Part shown: positions 4,586-5,680 of the stretch, piece by piece
How positions within the stretch are numbered: the stretch's first letter is position 1
Layout of the letters: each line of letters starts with the position of its first letter
From: an uncultured Eubacteriales bacterium
Lineage (GTDB): Bacteria > Bacillota > Clostridia > Monoglobales > Monoglobaceae
Assembly (NCBI GenBank): GCA_905205855.1
Contig: CAJLFL010000132.1
Location: 1 to 5,680, forward strand
DNA: 5,680 nucleotides
Reading direction: 5' to 3'
The notes under the pieces: model-generated
Databases searched by the model: none
Told to the model about the DNA's origin: nothing
The model's input: only the letters and a program-made list of their open reading frames with translations
Position numbers and translations under genes: made by a program

Positions 4586-5680
4586 GGCTCTTCCCCTTTT
4601 TCAAAACATTCTCTTCAACATAATCGCAAAGCACATCCCACATAAATTTGCGGTTGCCGAGAGCAACGGCATACTGCACGGCATCACTCGGCTTTATCTT
4701 GTTTTCAATAAGTTCAAGGCAGGTACGAATCACAGCCTCTCGGAACGGCTCTGCGGGCGGCTTGTTAAGATAACCGTCTATCATAGCGTAAAGCTCCCTG
4801 CTGTCGCATTCGCGGTGAAGCTCTTTTCGCTTTTCGGATTTATTTTCATCATCAATATCGCAGATAAGATCGCCGAGCAGACGGTAACCTCCGTGACGGA
4901 AATCACAAAGCAAATCGAAATACCATCTGAAATCCGAATCAGGAAAATGTCGGTTCACAAAGTCGTACCGTTCCTCTTTTTCCATCAGGTGCCATTTTTC
5001 ATTAATAATAGCCTCACGGATAATAGTAATATAATCTTCTTCTATATCCGCAAAAGCAGAATATAGCGACTCGGAATTATATTGCAGCTCTTGTCCGCGG
5101 CAATAAAGAATTCGCTCAATATCGGTTTGGCGCCGTCCGGTTTTTATGGGAGCTCTGCTCCTGCGGATGCGGTTAAGCGCTTCGTTATAATCGGAAATAA
5201 GACTGTCCATCCAAGAAAGTAATTCACGGTCAAGCGTATCCTTCCATTCCGGCATAACCGCAAAAGAAAACAATTCACTGTCAGTGATTGTTTTTGGCTT
5301 GATAGGTGCGGTGTTTTCTTTTAACTTGTGCGCGAGATACGGCATACGCTCAACATTAGATGTAACGCTGTCCCAATCGGTAGTTTCAATCAGTCCCTTC
5401 ATTTTCTTTTTATTGGAAGGCTGATACCAAGCGGTAGACACATCCTTGTTTTCCTGCAGATTTTTGTATTTTAAAAATATACTTCTCTCTGTAGTACCGT
5501 TTCCTAAATACTCCGAAAGGTCAGGTTTTATCCCGCTTTTTGCCGAGTCGATTTCAAGACCTGTAAGAATAGCCAAGGTTTCCACTTCCCTGCGGCAGCG
5601 CTCACGCTCCTCGGCGGTAGAGTTTTCATTATAAGCGATAATACTCCTGTCGAGTGCGGTGTTGGAAATCTGACCGATAC
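4578..5680 (-). CDS. C-terminal part of a probable RdRP/QDE-1-like two-barrel RNA polymerase (5' end outside window)
   Basis: The frame is open from the window edge to TAA 4580-4578, giving 366 visible residues. GTG 5585 is an internal codon, because the frame continues without a stop to 5680. The visible start reads IGQISN (1-6), then ERCRREVETLAIL, then EIDSAKSG (42-49). In the RdRP family (eukaryotic RNAi polymerases such as QDE-1 and plant RDRs, and bacterial relatives) the stretch after the catalytic D-x-D-G-D loop has a similar G-x-ISN ... C-x-x-L ... VDxxKTG pattern, so I infer that fold. The rest is helical and charged (WDSVTSNVERMPYLAHKL, then ELLSWMDSLISDYNEALNRIRRSR) and fits a C-terminal head region, but has no motif I can name. 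The aspartate loop would lie beyond 5680. A different protein sharing this short pattern is the main alternative. It overlaps the next gene by eight bases. Confidence 0.6.
   Translation of the reverse strand, partial: IGQISNTALDRSIIAYNENSTAEERERCRREVETLAILTGLEIDSAKSGIKPDLSEYLGNGTTERSIFLKYKNLQENKDVSTAWYQPSNKKKMKGLIETTDWDSVTSNVERMPYLAHKLKENTAPIKPKTITDSELFSFAVMPEWKDTLDRELLSWMDSLISDYNEALNRIRRSRAPIKTGRRQTDIERILYCRGQELQYNSESLYSAFADIEEDYITIIREAIINEKWHLMEKEERYDFVNRHFPDSDFRWYFDLLCDFRHGGYRLLGDLICDIDDENKSEKRKELHRECDSRELYAMIDGYLNKPPAEPFREAVIRTCLELIENKIKPSDAVQYAVALGNRKFMWDVLCDYVEENVLKKGKSRA

Noticed and set aside
5583..5585. GTG as the start of the polymerase-like gene
   Set aside because: The frame continues upstream without a stop to the window edge, and the upstream residues (IGQISN onward) belong to the same conserved pattern, so this is an internal valine.

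Overview
The window looks like a low-to-mid G+C anaerobic Firmicute, most likely a Clostridia-type gut or sediment bacterium. The reasons are strong AAGGAG-type ribosome binding sites, TTG and GTG starts, a clostridial-style large serine recombinase remnant and an IS200-type transposase remnant. This placement is inferred from style and families; no marker gene is present, and a spirochaete such as Treponema is not excluded.

Left third (1-2827): a compact sugar-phosphate locus. A ribokinase gene (rbsK-like, 1753 to 779, minus) is followed after 17 bases by a single-domain SIS sugar isomerase gene of the KpsF/GutQ (KdsD-like) type (761 to 165, minus). Diverging from them is an AraC-family regulator (1889-2827, plus) with an N-terminal cupin-like sensor and a C-terminal double helix-turn-helix. 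The 135-base divergent spacer carries a readable promoter for each side. The simple reading is that the regulator senses a sugar and controls the kinase-isomerase pair. The 164 bases beyond the isomerase hold no gene, but positions 1-33 form a near-perfect palindrome.

Middle (2828-3700): a graveyard of mobile DNA. It contains an internal piece of a large serine recombinase (3330-3026, minus) abutting the N-terminal half of an IS200/IS605 TnpA transposase (about 3513-3331, minus). The transposase has its HUH motif but also stop codons and no catalytic-tyrosine region. Three small hairpins in 3538-3641 may be what is left of an IS200-type left end.

Right third (3701-5680): two overlapping minus-strand genes, the most interesting part. 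The upstream gene enters from beyond 5680 with no start in the window. Its first 49 visible residues carry an IGQISN ... EIDSAKSG pattern. This resembles the segment just after the catalytic aspartate motif in the RdRP/QDE-1-like family of two-barrel RNA polymerases (eukaryotic RNAi RNA-dependent RNA polymerases and their bacterial and phage relatives). If so, this is the C-terminal third of a bacterial QDE-1-like polymerase. It is translationally coupled by an 8-base overlap to a 294-residue protein of unknown function, and the pair ends at a hairpin-plus-T-run terminator. The catalytic core lies outside the window, so the polymerase call rests on pattern recognition.
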